Source of the DNA: a virus
Virus record (IMG/VR): IMGVR_UViG_3300029319_000486
Coordinates: 1 to 24,624 of that record
Reading direction: 5' to 3' (one strand)
DNA: 24,624 nucleotides
Made by a program: the position numbers and the translations under genes. Positions within the stretch are counted from its first letter, which is position 1. Each line of letters opens with the position of its first letter. This document shows, in pieces, positions 13,208 through 20,024 of the stretch. The notes beneath the pieces are model-generated. The model was not told the DNA's origin and did no database searches. It saw only the letters and a program-made list of their open reading frames with translations.

Positions 13208-13359
13208 TGATGTACAAAGGACAAGAACTTTCAGATAATCTCACACCATCACAAATTAACATGTACAAATATTATATTGATCAAGGTTTTACTGTAGATC
13301 AAATACTCGATATGTATATTGAACCTGTTTTGGTTGATGAAGAGGGAGATAACACTTAA
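13207..13359 (+). CDS. Small uncharacterised protein (50 aa)
   Basis: 51-codon ORF starting in a TGATG overlap. Sequence features: TPSQINMYKYYIDQGFTVDQILDMYIEP, which reads like a short helix-turn-helix-like peptide, and an acidic tail. No family recognised. Coupling to the upstream gene supports translation. Confidence 0.55.
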   Translation: MMYKGQELSDNLTPSQINMYKYYIDQGFTVDQILDMYIEPVLVDEEGDNT

Positions 13360-13377
13360 ATGTTAAGGGAGCACAAT

Positions 13378-13485
13378 ATGGATTTTGAAAGTGTAATAGA
13401 AACAGTAGGATTAATAATAGTCATTGCATTTATCTTTATAGCTGTTGGAGGATTCTTCATGGCAATATTAGGGGGATTTGTTTAA
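13378..13485 (+). CDS. Small membrane protein (35 aa)
   Basis: 36-codon ORF with an AAGGGAG ribosome site six bases before the ATG; an in-frame ATG at 13360 is possible. A polar start (MDFESVIETV) is followed by one hydrophobic helix with glycines (residues about 9-34). The stop overlaps the next ATG (TAATG). Family and role unknown. Confidence 0.58.
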   Translation: MDFESVIETVGLIIVIAFIFIAVGGFFMAILGGFV

Positions 13486-13790
13486 TGAAAAAAGATTATA
13501 ATAAAAAGATTAAAGACATAATTAAACTTGTTTGTGAAGAAACAGGTGTAACCTATGTTGAACTTTGTAGTAGGAGGAGGACTGCTAACTTACTTAAAGC
13601 AAGAGCAATATATGTTGCTGTGTGTTTAAAATTAACAGACTTTTCACTAGAAGAAATTGGAAAAACCATATCAAAAAATCACGGAACAATTTCTAGATAT
13701 GCTAAAAAAAATTCACATAAACATTATGACGATCATAATTATGGTGTATACATACATAAACTATGTAGAGATATTACGGGGGTAAGATGA
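13485..13790 (+). CDS. DnaA domain IV-like DNA-binding protein
   Basis: 101 residues. The segment CSRRRTANLLKARAIYVAVCLKLTDFSLEEIGKTISKNHGTISRYAKK (residues 28-75) follows the C-terminal DNA-binding domain of DnaA, where an (S)RxR...ARqiA helix, then T..SL..IG, and a DHTTV-like recognition helix (here NHGTISRYA) bind DnaA boxes. No AAA+ domain is present, so it is a stand-alone domain as seen in many phages. It may bind the phage origin or compete with host DnaA (inference). Starts in a TAATG overlap and ends in an ATGA overlap. Confidence 0.78.
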   Translation: MKKDYNKKIKDIIKLVCEETGVTYVELCSRRRTANLLKARAIYVAVCLKLTDFSLEEIGKTISKNHGTISRYAKKNSHKHYDDHNYGVYIHKLCRDITGVR

Positions 13791-14218
13791 ACAGCGTTGG
13801 ATTTTCTAAAGATGCAGTTATAGTTTTGCCTACAAGTAATGAAAATAAGGGGAAAAATATGACAAAGAAAATAGTCAAGATTATAGAAAATAAGGATGGG
13901 GATGTAAATCCTACGACAGATTTACAAGAGAAACCTGTGTATGAAATACTTTTTGATGATTCAACATCAAGAAAATTATTTAGACACAAAGTAAAAGAAT
14001 ACTTATCTATGTCTTATAAAAAAGCTGTAGGCAACTTTAATAAAGTAAGAGTGGATACACCGACAAGTCATACAGTTATTTGGAATATTGTCTTTCAAGA
14101 TTACACAATAGAAACTTTGCCACCTAAAATATTTTATCGAAGACTTGAGGAAGGGCATGAGATTAGGGATTTAGAGGAGAGTAAACCATACGAATGGAAC
14201 AAGGAAAACACAGAGTAA
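13787..14218 (+). CDS. Uncharacterised protein
   Basis: 143 residues from ATG 13787 (ATGA overlap with the previous gene). A second in-frame ATG at 13859 after a GGGG site would give 119 residues beginning MTKKIVKIIENKDGD; I cannot exclude it as the main start. Contains VYEILFDDSTSRKLFRHKVKEYL and HTVIWNIVFQDYTIETLPPKIFYRRLEEG. Not recognised; no membrane segment. Confidence 0.6.
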   Translation: MNSVGFSKDAVIVLPTSNENKGKNMTKKIVKIIENKDGDVNPTTDLQEKPVYEILFDDSTSRKLFRHKVKEYLSMSYKKAVGNFNKVRVDTPTSHTVIWNIVFQDYTIETLPPKIFYRRLEEGHEIRDLEESKPYEWNKENTE

Positions 14219-14445
14219 TTGTAAAAGTCTACGATGGTTTAGACTTGGTATTTAAAAAAGAATACAATAATAAATCATGTGAAGGTGCTCTTATGCGTCT
14301 AGAATTAGATGCAGGTATAAAAGCTAATTTTAAAAAGATAAGGAAAAGAAAACTTGCATTTGAATGTGAGCAAGTATTTTATTGGGAAGTGATCGGAGAA
14401 CACGATGCAGGTTCTTACCGAGTTGTTATGGAGAAAAGTGGTTAA
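14194..14445 (+). CDS. Small uncharacterised protein
   Basis: 83 residues, overlapping the previous gene by 25 nt, preceded by a weak purine-rich site. Beta-rich start (RVIVKVYDGLDLVFKKEY), basic middle (FKKIRKRKLAFECEQVFYWEVIG). Not recognised. Confidence 0.6.
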   Translation: MEQGKHRVIVKVYDGLDLVFKKEYNNKSCEGALMRLELDAGIKANFKKIRKRKLAFECEQVFYWEVIGEHDAGSYRVVMEKSG

Positions 14446-14701
14446 AAAGTATTTAATTAGCAAACCAATGTGGTCATCCAGAAGCATTGGTCTTGTTGTT
14501 AGCAGATTAGACAGAAACCCTGTCTTAGATGTTTCCATTACTCATAAGGATGTACATGGGAATAGGATGTATCCAGACGAATACAGAGTAACAAAAGAGT
14601 TCGCTGAGAAGTATCCTAAAAAATTATTTAGAAACATGAAAGAGCAGATGTATGTTATCCCTATAGATGATTTACCTTTGACTCCAAAGGAGGACATATG
14701 A
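14438..14701 (+). CDS. Small uncharacterised protein
   Basis: 87 residues if the GTG at 14438 is used, an 8-nt overlap with the preceding gene; an upstream in-frame ATG at 14405 would overlap 41 nt and a later ATG lies at 14468. Contains MWSSRSIGLVVSRLDRNPVLDVSITH and KEQMYVIPIDDLPLTPKED. Last gene of the plus-strand operon, 31 bp before the long terminator. Not recognised. Confidence 0.52.
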   Translation: MVKKYLISKPMWSSRSIGLVVSRLDRNPVLDVSITHKDVHGNRMYPDEYRVTKEFAEKYPKKLFRNMKEQMYVIPIDDLPLTPKEDI

Positions 14702-14732
14702 CATAGCTGAACATATCCGTTCATAATATGCT

Positions 14733-14797
14733 ACGGCAGGTCTTAGAACTCCTTAATACTAACACATATTTAACTCTAAGATCTGTCGTTTTTTTTT
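14733..14797 (+). terminator. Long-armed terminator at convergent boundary
   Basis: 15-position arms (14733-14747 and 14774-14788), 13 Watson-Crick and two G-U pairs, with a 26-base loop and nine T afterwards. The T-run is on the plus side only, so it ends the plus-strand operon before the minus-strand late genes. The remaining gap to 14942 holds no well-supported gene. Confidence 0.82.
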
Positions 14798-14942
14798 GCT
14801 CCCACCTTCCAACCCCATGCTCTCTTATCTTCTATCAGTGCTGTTAGAGCTTTCACCTGCCAAACTGATAAAATCGTTTTAAATGCTGTTTATTTAGCCA
14901 CCAGACAAAAAAAGTATTTCTGTAGTAGTGTGAGTTAAAAGT

Positions 14943-15260
14943 TTAATAACTTTGTTTTGTCGTGCAACTACAAGCTCTTTTTTTTAGAACTTGCTTATAA
15001 TTTACAGCTAAATACTCTATTTCTGATACCCATGACTTTGGAATGGCTACTTCACCACCTCCATGGTTATCATCTTTGTCAATGCACCAAGATCGCATGA
15101 TAACAACTTTCTCATCGTTGTTTACAACCATCCAACCTACTTCTTGACATGTGGCTAAATGTGCTTTTTGTATATCTTCAAAACTTTTCCAACCTGTCTC
15201 TGCGTCTCTTGCATCAAGCCAAGTTAATCGAACCATTGGGAACCTGCTTATATCTACCAT
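14943..15260 (-). CDS. Conserved uncharacterised phage protein
   Basis: 105 residues. The pattern VRLTWLDARDAETGWKSFEDI... ATCQEVGWMVVNNDEKVVIMRSWCID... GGGEVAIPKSWVSEIEYL matches a family of small phage proteins (W-D, then vGWl...d..vvl..S, then IP...) of unknown role. ATG 15260 shares bases with the previous stop (TAATG). The cysteine-containing tail (KKRACSCTTKQSY) is unusual. Last gene of the late minus-strand operon. Confidence 0.72.
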   Translation of the reverse strand: MVDISRFPMVRLTWLDARDAETGWKSFEDIQKAHLATCQEVGWMVVNNDEKVVIMRSWCIDKDDNHGGGEVAIPKSWVSEIEYLAVNYKQVLKKRACSCTTKQSY

Positions 15261-15400
15261 TACAATCTTACTAATCCTATCTTGTTTCCATAAATTAATG
15301 CAGGGCCTTTTTTCTTCACTTTCTTTTTTTTCTTTTTGCGTTGCCGTTTGGATGGCTTTCTCTTAATAGTCATTGGCAACTGTGATCTTGATATTACCAT
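15260..15400 (-). CDS. Tiny very basic protein (46 aa)
   Basis: 47-codon ORF with TAATG overlaps at both ends. It begins MVISRSQLPMTIKRKPSK, then has a run of about 16 residues that are nearly all Lys/Arg, then KGPALIYGNKIGLVRL. The charge suggests binding to DNA or RNA, perhaps with packaged DNA. No family named. The exact fit between two coupled neighbours makes it a real gene. Confidence 0.72.
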   Translation of the reverse strand: MVISRSQLPMTIKRKPSKRQRKKKKKKVKKKGPALIYGNKIGLVRL

Positions 15401-16734
15401 TAGAATCCTTTCATCTTAAAACCAGATAAACCTCTTCCATCAACAAAACCACCTTTGTTAAAAAACTGCATGGGATCACCTTGAAACAATCCGGCTGTTC
15501 CATAAGGGCCACCACCATACATAAACTGTTGTGTAGATGGATTAAAATATCCACCTGCTAACATTATTTGTTCTGGGCCACCTGTATAGTTAGGAGTAAA
15601 TCCCTCATCTTGTCTAAATTGTCTTACTAAACCATAATCTGGTGTTGTACCTGTAGAGGTTTCTTGATCTTGTTGGCTACCGCCACCTCCACCACCACCG
15701 CCTTGAGCAATACCACCACCACCAGTGTTCATTTGATTTTTTAATCTTCTAGCTTCATCAATTTGTCTGTCAAAAAACTTATCACCTGTAAAAGCCATTC
15801 CTGCTAATTCTTCTATGCCACCAGAGGTTTGAGGAAATGGATTTACTTTGTAGAAATCAGCTTGAGTACCATAATAATTTTTATCAAAGTTTTTATTACC
15901 AATATTAAATCCAACAAGTTGTTTTTCAAATTCTTCTGGAGTTGGTAAATTTTTTAAATCAAAGTTACCTTTACCCCCTTTACCTATCCCTGCTTTATCA
16001 GCAAACATGTCTGCATAACCTTGCGGGTTTGCATCAATAATTTGTTTTACATATTCTTGTTTTTTCTTAGGATCTGTTATTTGATTCATCTTATTTAAGA
16101 TAGCAGCCGCACCTGCTGATCCTAAAAATTCATGTTCATAACTTGGTTTTTCAAAAGCTGATTTAATTAAATTTATTAATGAAAAATCAAAAGGATTCAT
16201 GTCAGATAATTGTTTTAGATTTCTATCTGCAAAATCTTTTTCTTTCATTCCTAAATCTATTGCTTTTAATACATCATTAAGAGGGACTCCTGCCGCAATA
16301 AGTTGTCTATATGCTCCGTATAATTTTGCATCTACTTCACCGATACCTTTGATAAAATAATTTTTCTTTCCGTCTTTTTCTGTTACACCTGTATCTCTGT
16401 CATCAGTTTTAGTATCAGTTGTTGTGTCAGTTGTAGTTGTAGTTACGGATGTCCCACCAGAATCATCTTGACCACTAGGAATATTTGTAGCTAAAGTTTT
16501 TTCTCTGGCTTTACCTCCTAATAATCTATCAATAGCTTTATCTTCTTCTTCTGAACCGCCCATGCTTTGTCCGCCCATAGGACTACTACCAATTACTACA
16601 TTTGCTCCAAAGTTTTGATTTACTGGGTTAGGTGGGCCTACAACGGAGGGTGTACTAGGACTTCCAATAATTTTAAAATCAGATTGACTAGCGTCTGCTC
16701 CTCCACCTGCGTAATGTCCGGGTCTGTGTGGCAT
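15400..16734 (-). CDS. Gly/Thr-rich putative virion-associated protein
   Basis: 444 residues, family not recognised. The N-terminal 120 residues are Gly/Ser/Pro- and then Thr/Asp-rich (a run of T and D near residues 105-120), so disordered. A helical middle follows (YGAYRQLIAAGVPLNDVLKAIDLGMKEKDF, about residues 140-260). A glycine tract lies near residue 350. The end has repeated aromatic-glycine segments (YGGGPYGTAGLFQGDP, NKGGFVDGRGLSGFKMKGF). Low-complexity, glycine-rich proteins of this size next to virion genes are usually structural or ejected proteins (inference). AGGAG precedes the start, which is a TAATG overlap. Confidence 0.68.
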   Translation of the reverse strand: MPHRPGHYAGGGADASQSDFKIIGSPSTPSVVGPPNPVNQNFGANVVIGSSPMGGQSMGGSEEEDKAIDRLLGGKAREKTLATNIPSGQDDSGGTSVTTTTTDTTTDTKTDDRDTGVTEKDGKKNYFIKGIGEVDAKLYGAYRQLIAAGVPLNDVLKAIDLGMKEKDFADRNLKQLSDMNPFDFSLINLIKSAFEKPSYEHEFLGSAGAAAILNKMNQITDPKKKQEYVKQIIDANPQGYADMFADKAGIGKGGKGNFDLKNLPTPEEFEKQLVGFNIGNKNFDKNYYGTQADFYKVNPFPQTSGGIEELAGMAFTGDKFFDRQIDEARRLKNQMNTGGGGIAQGGGGGGGGSQQDQETSTGTTPDYGLVRQFRQDEGFTPNYTGGPEQIMLAGGYFNPSTQQFMYGGGPYGTAGLFQGDPMQFFNKGGFVDGRGLSGFKMKGF

Positions 16735-16871
16735 TATTTTCTCCTTTTCTTTTTCTTCTTTGCTTTTGTTAATGCAATAGCTACAGCTTGTTTTTGTGGG
16801 TATCCTTCTTTACGAAGTTTACTTATATTCTTGCTAATAGTTTTATTGCTTTTTCCTTTTTTTAATGGCAC
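16734..16871 (-). CDS. Small basic phage protein, PLKKGKS family
   Basis: 45 residues from a GTG at 16871 with AAGGA eight bases upstream. The sequence [16 protein letters not shown], then [22 protein letters not shown] is a pattern I recognise from many phages (MPLKKGxSxKxIsxNI...[12 protein letters not shown]). Function unknown; the basic tail suggests nucleic acid contact. Its stop overlaps the next ATG (TAATG). An ATG-only ORF finder would miss it because of the GTG start. Confidence 0.82.
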   Translation of the reverse strand: MPLKKGKSNKTISKNISKLRKEGYPQKQAVAIALTKAKKKKKRRK

Positions 16872-17001
16872 TCTTTTTATCCTTCATTAAATCTTTGACA
16901 ATGAAGGCCATTGTGGTTTTGTCCAATGGCCTTTTGATGTCTTTTTTTTGTTGGAGTTTCAATCTCCTGCCAGAAGAAATACGAGATGGTTCTCTCTGCA
17001 T
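16843..17001 (-). CDS. Small basic protein (52 aa)
   Basis: 53-codon ORF from ATG 17001, sharing the base of the previous stop (TAATG). Begins [20 protein letters not shown], has a hydrophobic helix [11 protein letters not shown] and ends [11 protein letters not shown]. No family recognised. It overlaps the start of the PLKKGKS gene by 29 nt. The overlap chain and composition similar to its neighbours support it. Confidence 0.6.
   Translation of the reverse strand: MQREPSRISSGRRLKLQQKKDIKRPLDKTTMAFIVKDLMKDKKSAIKKRKKQ
16904..16933. other. Ten-base-pair perfect inverted repeat
   Basis: AAGGCCATTG (16904-16913) and CAATGGCCTT (16924-16933) with a ten-base loop, inside the small basic gene. On the plus side it is followed within a few bases by TTTT and later eight T, so it could end antisense transcripts; on the minus mRNA it could slow ribosomes or protect the RNA. 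Confidence 0.6.
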
Positions 17002-17153
17002 TACTTCTTTTTAGCTTTTTTCTTAGCTCTTTTTTTCATAGTTTTCTTTTTGCCTTTTTTGGCCATTCCACCACCACGCATAGATTTAGTCATTGCCATA
17101 CCGCCTCCACGCATATTCATCATATCTTTTCCTCTTTTTTTCATTCCAACCAT
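17001..17153 (-). CDS. Met/Gly/Lys-repeat tiny basic protein (50 aa)
   Basis: 51-codon ORF from ATG 17153 with GGAGA ten bases upstream, inside the end of the previous gene. Contains two copies of MRGGGMA (residues 14-20 and 25-31) separated by MTKS, and a Lys/Arg C-terminal third. Such Met-Gly-Lys-rich small proteins are common and unexplained in marine phage genomes. Candidates are DNA-condensing or capsid-interior peptides (inference only). The stop overlaps the next ATG. Confidence 0.78.
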   Translation of the reverse strand: MVGMKKRGKDMMNMRGGGMAMTKSMRGGGMAKKGKKKTMKKRAKKKAKKK

Positions 17154-17683
17154 TTTAAATTTCTCCTATAAGATTGTCTTTTTATTACAGTGTCTTGGTA
17201 ATATTCTTTATTCCAATTTTTGTAATATCCTTTTTTATGAAGGTGACCCGATGCCTCCTCCAACTCTTTAAAAGGCTGTATGAGAACCATAAAAAATTCA
17301 TTCTCTGGTTCATACCCGCCTTCTAAAAACTCTACTTCCTCCTCACCATCATCATCTGGATGAAACGGCATAAGATAAACATCATCCATAACAAAGGTGT
17401 GATTTAAAGCTGTTATGTAATTTGACAAATCACCAACAGTAATTTCCATATCACTACAAGCTACAATAATTAATTTTTTATTTTTGTCTTTTATTGTTCT
17501 AGCTTGCTTTACAACTTCTAATAAATAATCTTTAGAATCTTTTACTTCAATAATTTCTACTTGATTTTTTAGTCTGGCTTGTTTTGCGTATGGACAAATA
17601 GGCCATTCATCAAGTTTGTCACTTTTCTTTTCTACAAAATTTATAGACCAATCTAATATATCTTCACTTATTGTTTTTGGCAT
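17141..17683 (-). CDS. Conserved uncharacterised phage protein with CPYA motif
   Basis: 180 residues. The N-terminal WPICPYAKQARLKNQVEIIEV has a CPxA signature seen in a group of marine phage proteins; it is followed by LIIVACSDMEITVGDLSNYITALN, VYLMPFHPDDDGEEEVEFLEGG and a C-terminal GYYKNWNKEYYQDTVIKRQSYR. Soluble with an acidic middle. Function unknown. Overlaps the previous gene by 20 nt and the next by 13 nt. Confidence 0.72.
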   Translation of the reverse strand: MPKTISEDILDWSINFVEKKSDKLDEWPICPYAKQARLKNQVEIIEVKDSKDYLLEVVKQARTIKDKNKKLIIVACSDMEITVGDLSNYITALNHTFVMDDVYLMPFHPDDDGEEEVEFLEGGYEPENEFFMVLIQPFKELEEASGHLHKKGYYKNWNKEYYQDTVIKRQSYRRNLKWLE

Positions 17684-17864
17684 CTATGACTTTTTGTAAA
17701 TCGTCTTCATGCACCACAATCCAGAAACCTTTTCTGTTCTTTTGGCACAATGTAATAACAGGTGTTTTGTTTTCTGCATCTGCAAGTTTCTTTGTGTCAT
17801 CCCACAAAGATATTACAGCATGTTTTTTCTTTTCAACCTTTGTTAATTTTACATTGTCCATCAA
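17664..17864 (-). CDS. Small conserved protein with WDDTK/KTPV motifs
   Basis: 66 residues. The segment HAVISLWDDTKKLADAENKTPVITLCQKNRKGFWIVVHEDDLQKVI resembles a module I associate with the C-terminal part of some phage resolvase-like nucleases, but the catalytic half would be missing, so no activity can be claimed. Overlaps both neighbours. Confidence 0.65.
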   Translation of the reverse strand: MMDNVKLTKVEKKKHAVISLWDDTKKLADAENKTPVITLCQKNRKGFWIVVHEDDLQKVIDAKNNK

Positions 17865-18100
17865 TGTACTGTAGCATTAATATTGTCTTCATCCAATGCA
17901 GAAAATGTTTTTCTTGTAGATAATGGCATTACATTCCATGTTACTATGTCACCATCTATATTATCTTCTAACAAATCTATTATAGCTTTACATTTATTGT
18001 AAGGCTCATTGTCTAAAATAACAAAGGTTATTAGTTGTAATGGTATATCTAATTCTTTAGTTCCGTAAATAATGTCTAAAGTTACAGTGTCTTTTTTCAT
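17861..18100 (-). CDS. Small uncharacterised protein
   Basis: 79 residues, overlapping the holin gene end (ATG 18100) and the next gene by four bases each. Reads as a mixed alpha/beta domain (TVTLDIIYGTKELDIPLQLITFVILDN, then KCKAIIDLLEDNIDGDIVTWNVMPL). No family recognised. Confidence 0.6.
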   Translation of the reverse strand: MKKDTVTLDIIYGTKELDIPLQLITFVILDNEPYNKCKAIIDLLEDNIDGDIVTWNVMPLSTRKTFSALDEDNINATVH

Positions 18101-18489
18101 TTTTTCTTAATCAAATTCATTGCACCTGCACCGGCCTTGATGCCAAAGCTCGCTGAGATCGCAATGTACAACAAGTTATGATAATATGTCGGTAGGTCTT
18201 GGAGAGCAATAAACCCACGATGCACATGCTCTTGTAAAGGCGTGAATACTAAAACTGCCGGAAGTAGAAGGACAATTAAACTTACCTCATCTTTCCAAGA
18301 ACCTTTCATTTGGTCTACAGCACTTTGTTCCCATGCAACTTTACCTGCAATCTGATCTTCTTTTAATTTCTGTTGAGCCTTAATGGTAGTGACGGCTAAC
18401 TCTGCTTTTGCTTTTTTAGTTTCTGCAAAAGATTTTACGCCATCCGCCACCACACCTAGTAACGGCTTTGCTAATAATTGCCAAACCAT
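18097..18489 (-). CDS. Holin, GTA/3TM-holin-like
   Basis: 130 residues. The N-terminal helix (residues 1-60) is rich in Ala, Lys and Glu (KSFAETKKAKAELAVTTIKAQQKLKEDQ), followed by SWKDEVSLIVLLLPAVLVFTPLQEHVHRGFIALQDLPTYYHNLLYIAISASFGI, matching the layout of the 3TM holin family used for gene-transfer-agent and phage release: W-K-D-E then two membrane helices (about 69-85 and 104-122) separated by GF..L..LP.WY. Holins permeabilise the inner membrane to time lysis. It lies next to the SleB hydrolase, giving a lysis cassette. Confidence 0.78.
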   Translation of the reverse strand: MVWQLLAKPLLGVVADGVKSFAETKKAKAELAVTTIKAQQKLKEDQIAGKVAWEQSAVDQMKGSWKDEVSLIVLLLPAVLVFTPLQEHVHRGFIALQDLPTYYHNLLYIAISASFGIKAGAGAMNLIKKK

Positions 18490-18596
18490 TAAAATATATT
18501 CCCTAATATAATTAATGCTAAAATAGCACCAACTGCTACTATCATTATCTTTTGTCTTTTAGAACTTTCGTTCCAAATAGCTTTAATTTTTTCCAT
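18489..18596 (-). CDS. Small membrane protein of lysis cassette (35 aa)
   Basis: 36-codon ORF from ATG 18596 (AAGGA upstream), ending in a TAATG overlap with the holin. A polar start (MEKIKAIWNESSKRQK) precedes one hydrophobic helix (residues 17-35), an N-in/C-out type. The position between hydrolase and holin suggests an antiholin, spanin-like or holin-helper peptide, not distinguishable here. Confidence 0.65.
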   Translation of the reverse strand: MEKIKAIWNESSKRQKIMIVAVGAILALIILGNIF

Positions 18597-18636
18597 TTTT
18601 CTTTCCTTCGTCTTTCGTAATAGTTCCGTAACACAT
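18583..18636 (-). CDS. Tiny ORF (17 aa) with good ribosome site
   Basis: 18-codon ORF starting MCYGTITKDEG, with AGGA six bases before the ATG. It overlaps the next gene start by 14 nt and would carry ribosomes to it, so it may be a leader peptide. Too short for any family call. Confidence 0.3.
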   Translation of the reverse strand: MCYGTITKDEGKKNGKN

Positions 18637-18644
18637 ATTGTTTC

Positions 18645-19055
18645 CTATTTTACATCGTTAAAAAAAAGATGACCACCATGGTCAAGTACAGGTTCTTTAC
18701 CTTCCGCCCACTTTGGTGGACTTTTCATAGACTTAGCATAATAATGTGTAGATCCAGATGTAGGATCTTCATACATGCCACTTACTACACCATAAGCTAT
18801 GTCTAGAAACTCAGTTAAATCCTCTAGTTTTAAATTTTTTATCTTTTCTAAGTTTGGATCGTTCTCATTCCAACAACTAAATTGCCATTTTTTTAAACAA
18901 ACATCTTTAATAGTTTTACCCATCCAACCCTGTTTATTTTTTCTGTTAAGAATTACAGAAGCTACAGCTATTCTGCCTTCCTTGTCTTCTCCTCTGGCCT
19001 CACCCCAAACAGTTTTAGCCATATACTCTATATTTTCAGTCACTTCTGTTTTCAT
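18645..19055 (-). CDS. SleB-type cell wall hydrolase (endolysin)
   Basis: 136 residues, the size of a single Hydrolase_2 (SleB) domain. The N-terminus YMAKTVWGEARGED (catalytic Glu about residue 19), then GRIAVASVILNRKNKQGW, KWQFSCWNENDP, and SGSTHYYAKSMKSPPKWAEGKEPV... HLFF all follow the family, which cleaves peptidoglycan as a lytic transglycosylase. No signal peptide is visible, so release must depend on the holin. The start at 19055 lies inside the end of the DUF3310 gene. Confidence 0.88.
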   Translation of the reverse strand: MKTEVTENIEYMAKTVWGEARGEDKEGRIAVASVILNRKNKQGWMGKTIKDVCLKKWQFSCWNENDPNLEKIKNLKLEDLTEFLDIAYGVVSGMYEDPTSGSTHYYAKSMKSPPKWAEGKEPVLDHGGHLFFNDVK

Positions 19056-19275
19056 CTTTTACTCTTTCTATCAATAGATCTAAATACCATTTAGCCTTCT
19101 CTAAAGATTGATGGCTTGGCTCTTTTGTTATGTGTTCAAATCTACAAAGATATTTAATTATGTTACCTTTGAGATAACCATAGAATTGTTTTGTTGTTAA
19201 AGAATCTTCTATAATTTTAATGACTTCTTTTTTGCCATTATTATAATGCACAGGATGATGTACAGGATCAGACAT
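19036..19275 (-). CDS. DUF3310 family protein
   Basis: 79 residues. Follows DUF3310: DPVHHPVHYNNG near the start, EVIKIIEDSLTTKQFYGYLKGNIIKYLCRFEHI, then QSLEKAKWYLDLLIE. This family is very common in phages, sometimes as part of a nucleotide kinase-like protein, and its role is unsettled. Overlaps both the phosphoesterase end (8 nt) and the hydrolase start (20 nt). Confidence 0.85.
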   Translation of the reverse strand: MSDPVHHPVHYNNGKKEVIKIIEDSLTTKQFYGYLKGNIIKYLCRFEHITKEPSHQSLEKAKWYLDLLIERVKDENRSD

Positions 19276-19975
19276 GAACTATACCATCCCATCTACCACC
19301 TTTTTTCAATACCATTGGTACTAATTGTGGTATTCCGTTTGTTATAACTGCACAACTAATTACAGGTCTTTTAACAATAACTCTGCTATATTTAAAAGCT
19401 AAGTTTTCTTTGTCTATCATGCAACCAACATTCATTGCCCACATTAATTTTTCTGGACTACTTGTATAATGTATACAGCTTTTAGTATGATAATGACCTT
19501 GCACTACATTCATAGATACAGCCGCACATACTTGTAAAACATTAGATGATTGCTGATGAACAAAATAAATCTTTTGTCCGTTACTTGCTTCTAATACAAG
19601 AGAGTCATGCCATGTCCACTTGTTAGATACACCTAACATTTCGTGATATGGTTTTAGTAACTCTACAGGTATCTTAGCAGTATTAGCTTTTCTAAATGCC
19701 ATGCTTCCATGATTAGACTCTAATAAAAACATTTTAGGAAAAAGTTTTTCTAACTCTTTCATTATCTTTTTACCTCTAGCTAATTCTTTAGAGGGTGAGT
19801 CTAATTGTGTAGATGGCTCATGATAACTAGAAGAACTAAAGTCTAGCTCATCTCCAATGTTTACAACGCAATCTGGCTTGTATTCTTTATTAACTTTCTT
19901 GATAAACTCCAACGCATCTGGGTGACAATACGGGGCGTGAAGGTCAGAGATAACAAAAATTCTTTTGTATCTCAT
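19268..19975 (-). CDS. Calcineurin-like metallophosphoesterase
   Basis: 235 residues. Metal-binding motifs in order: SDLHAP (D11, H13), NIGDELD (G41-D42), LESNHGS (N88-H89), VHQ (H140) and QGHYH (H161, H163), the five-block signature of calcineurin-like phosphoesterases with a two-metal centre. Phage members act on nucleic acid ends, nucleotides or phosphoproteins; the substrate is not predictable. A possible promoter lies just upstream at 19993-20021, and AAAGGA precedes the start. It sits before the lysis genes in the late operon. Confidence 0.85.
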   Translation of the reverse strand: MRYKRIFVISDLHAPYCHPDALEFIKKVNKEYKPDCVVNIGDELDFSSSSYHEPSTQLDSPSKELARGKKIMKELEKLFPKMFLLESNHGSMAFRKANTAKIPVELLKPYHEMLGVSNKWTWHDSLVLEASNGQKIYFVHQQSSNVLQVCAAVSMNVVQGHYHTKSCIHYTSSPEKLMWAMNVGCMIDKENLAFKYSRVIVKRPVISCAVITNGIPQLVPMVLKKGGRWDGIVHV

Positions 19976-19992
19976 ATCAATCCTTTTGTTGA

Positions 19993-20021
19993 ATATTAAG
20001 GTAACTTATTAAAACATGCAA
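19993..20021 (-). promoter_or_regulatory. Possible sigma70-like promoter
   Basis: On the minus strand, TTGCAT (20021-20016), 17-bp spacer, TAATAT (19998-19993), in the short gap before the phosphoesterase gene. The -10 matches consensus at four of six positions, so chance is possible in this AT-rich sequence. Confidence 0.33.
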
Positions 20022-20024
20022 GAA

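Noticed and set aside
15660-15725. GGT/CCA microsatellite as a mobile or recombination site
   Set aside because: It simply encodes the glycine tract of the Gly/Thr-rich protein; no flanking repeats or transposase are present.
16567-17271. Plus-strand ORFs rich in Phe/Leu/Ser, opposite the small basic genes
   Set aside because: They are antisense images of Lys-rich codons (AAA read as TTT); they lack ribosome sites and the minus frames form a coupled chain.
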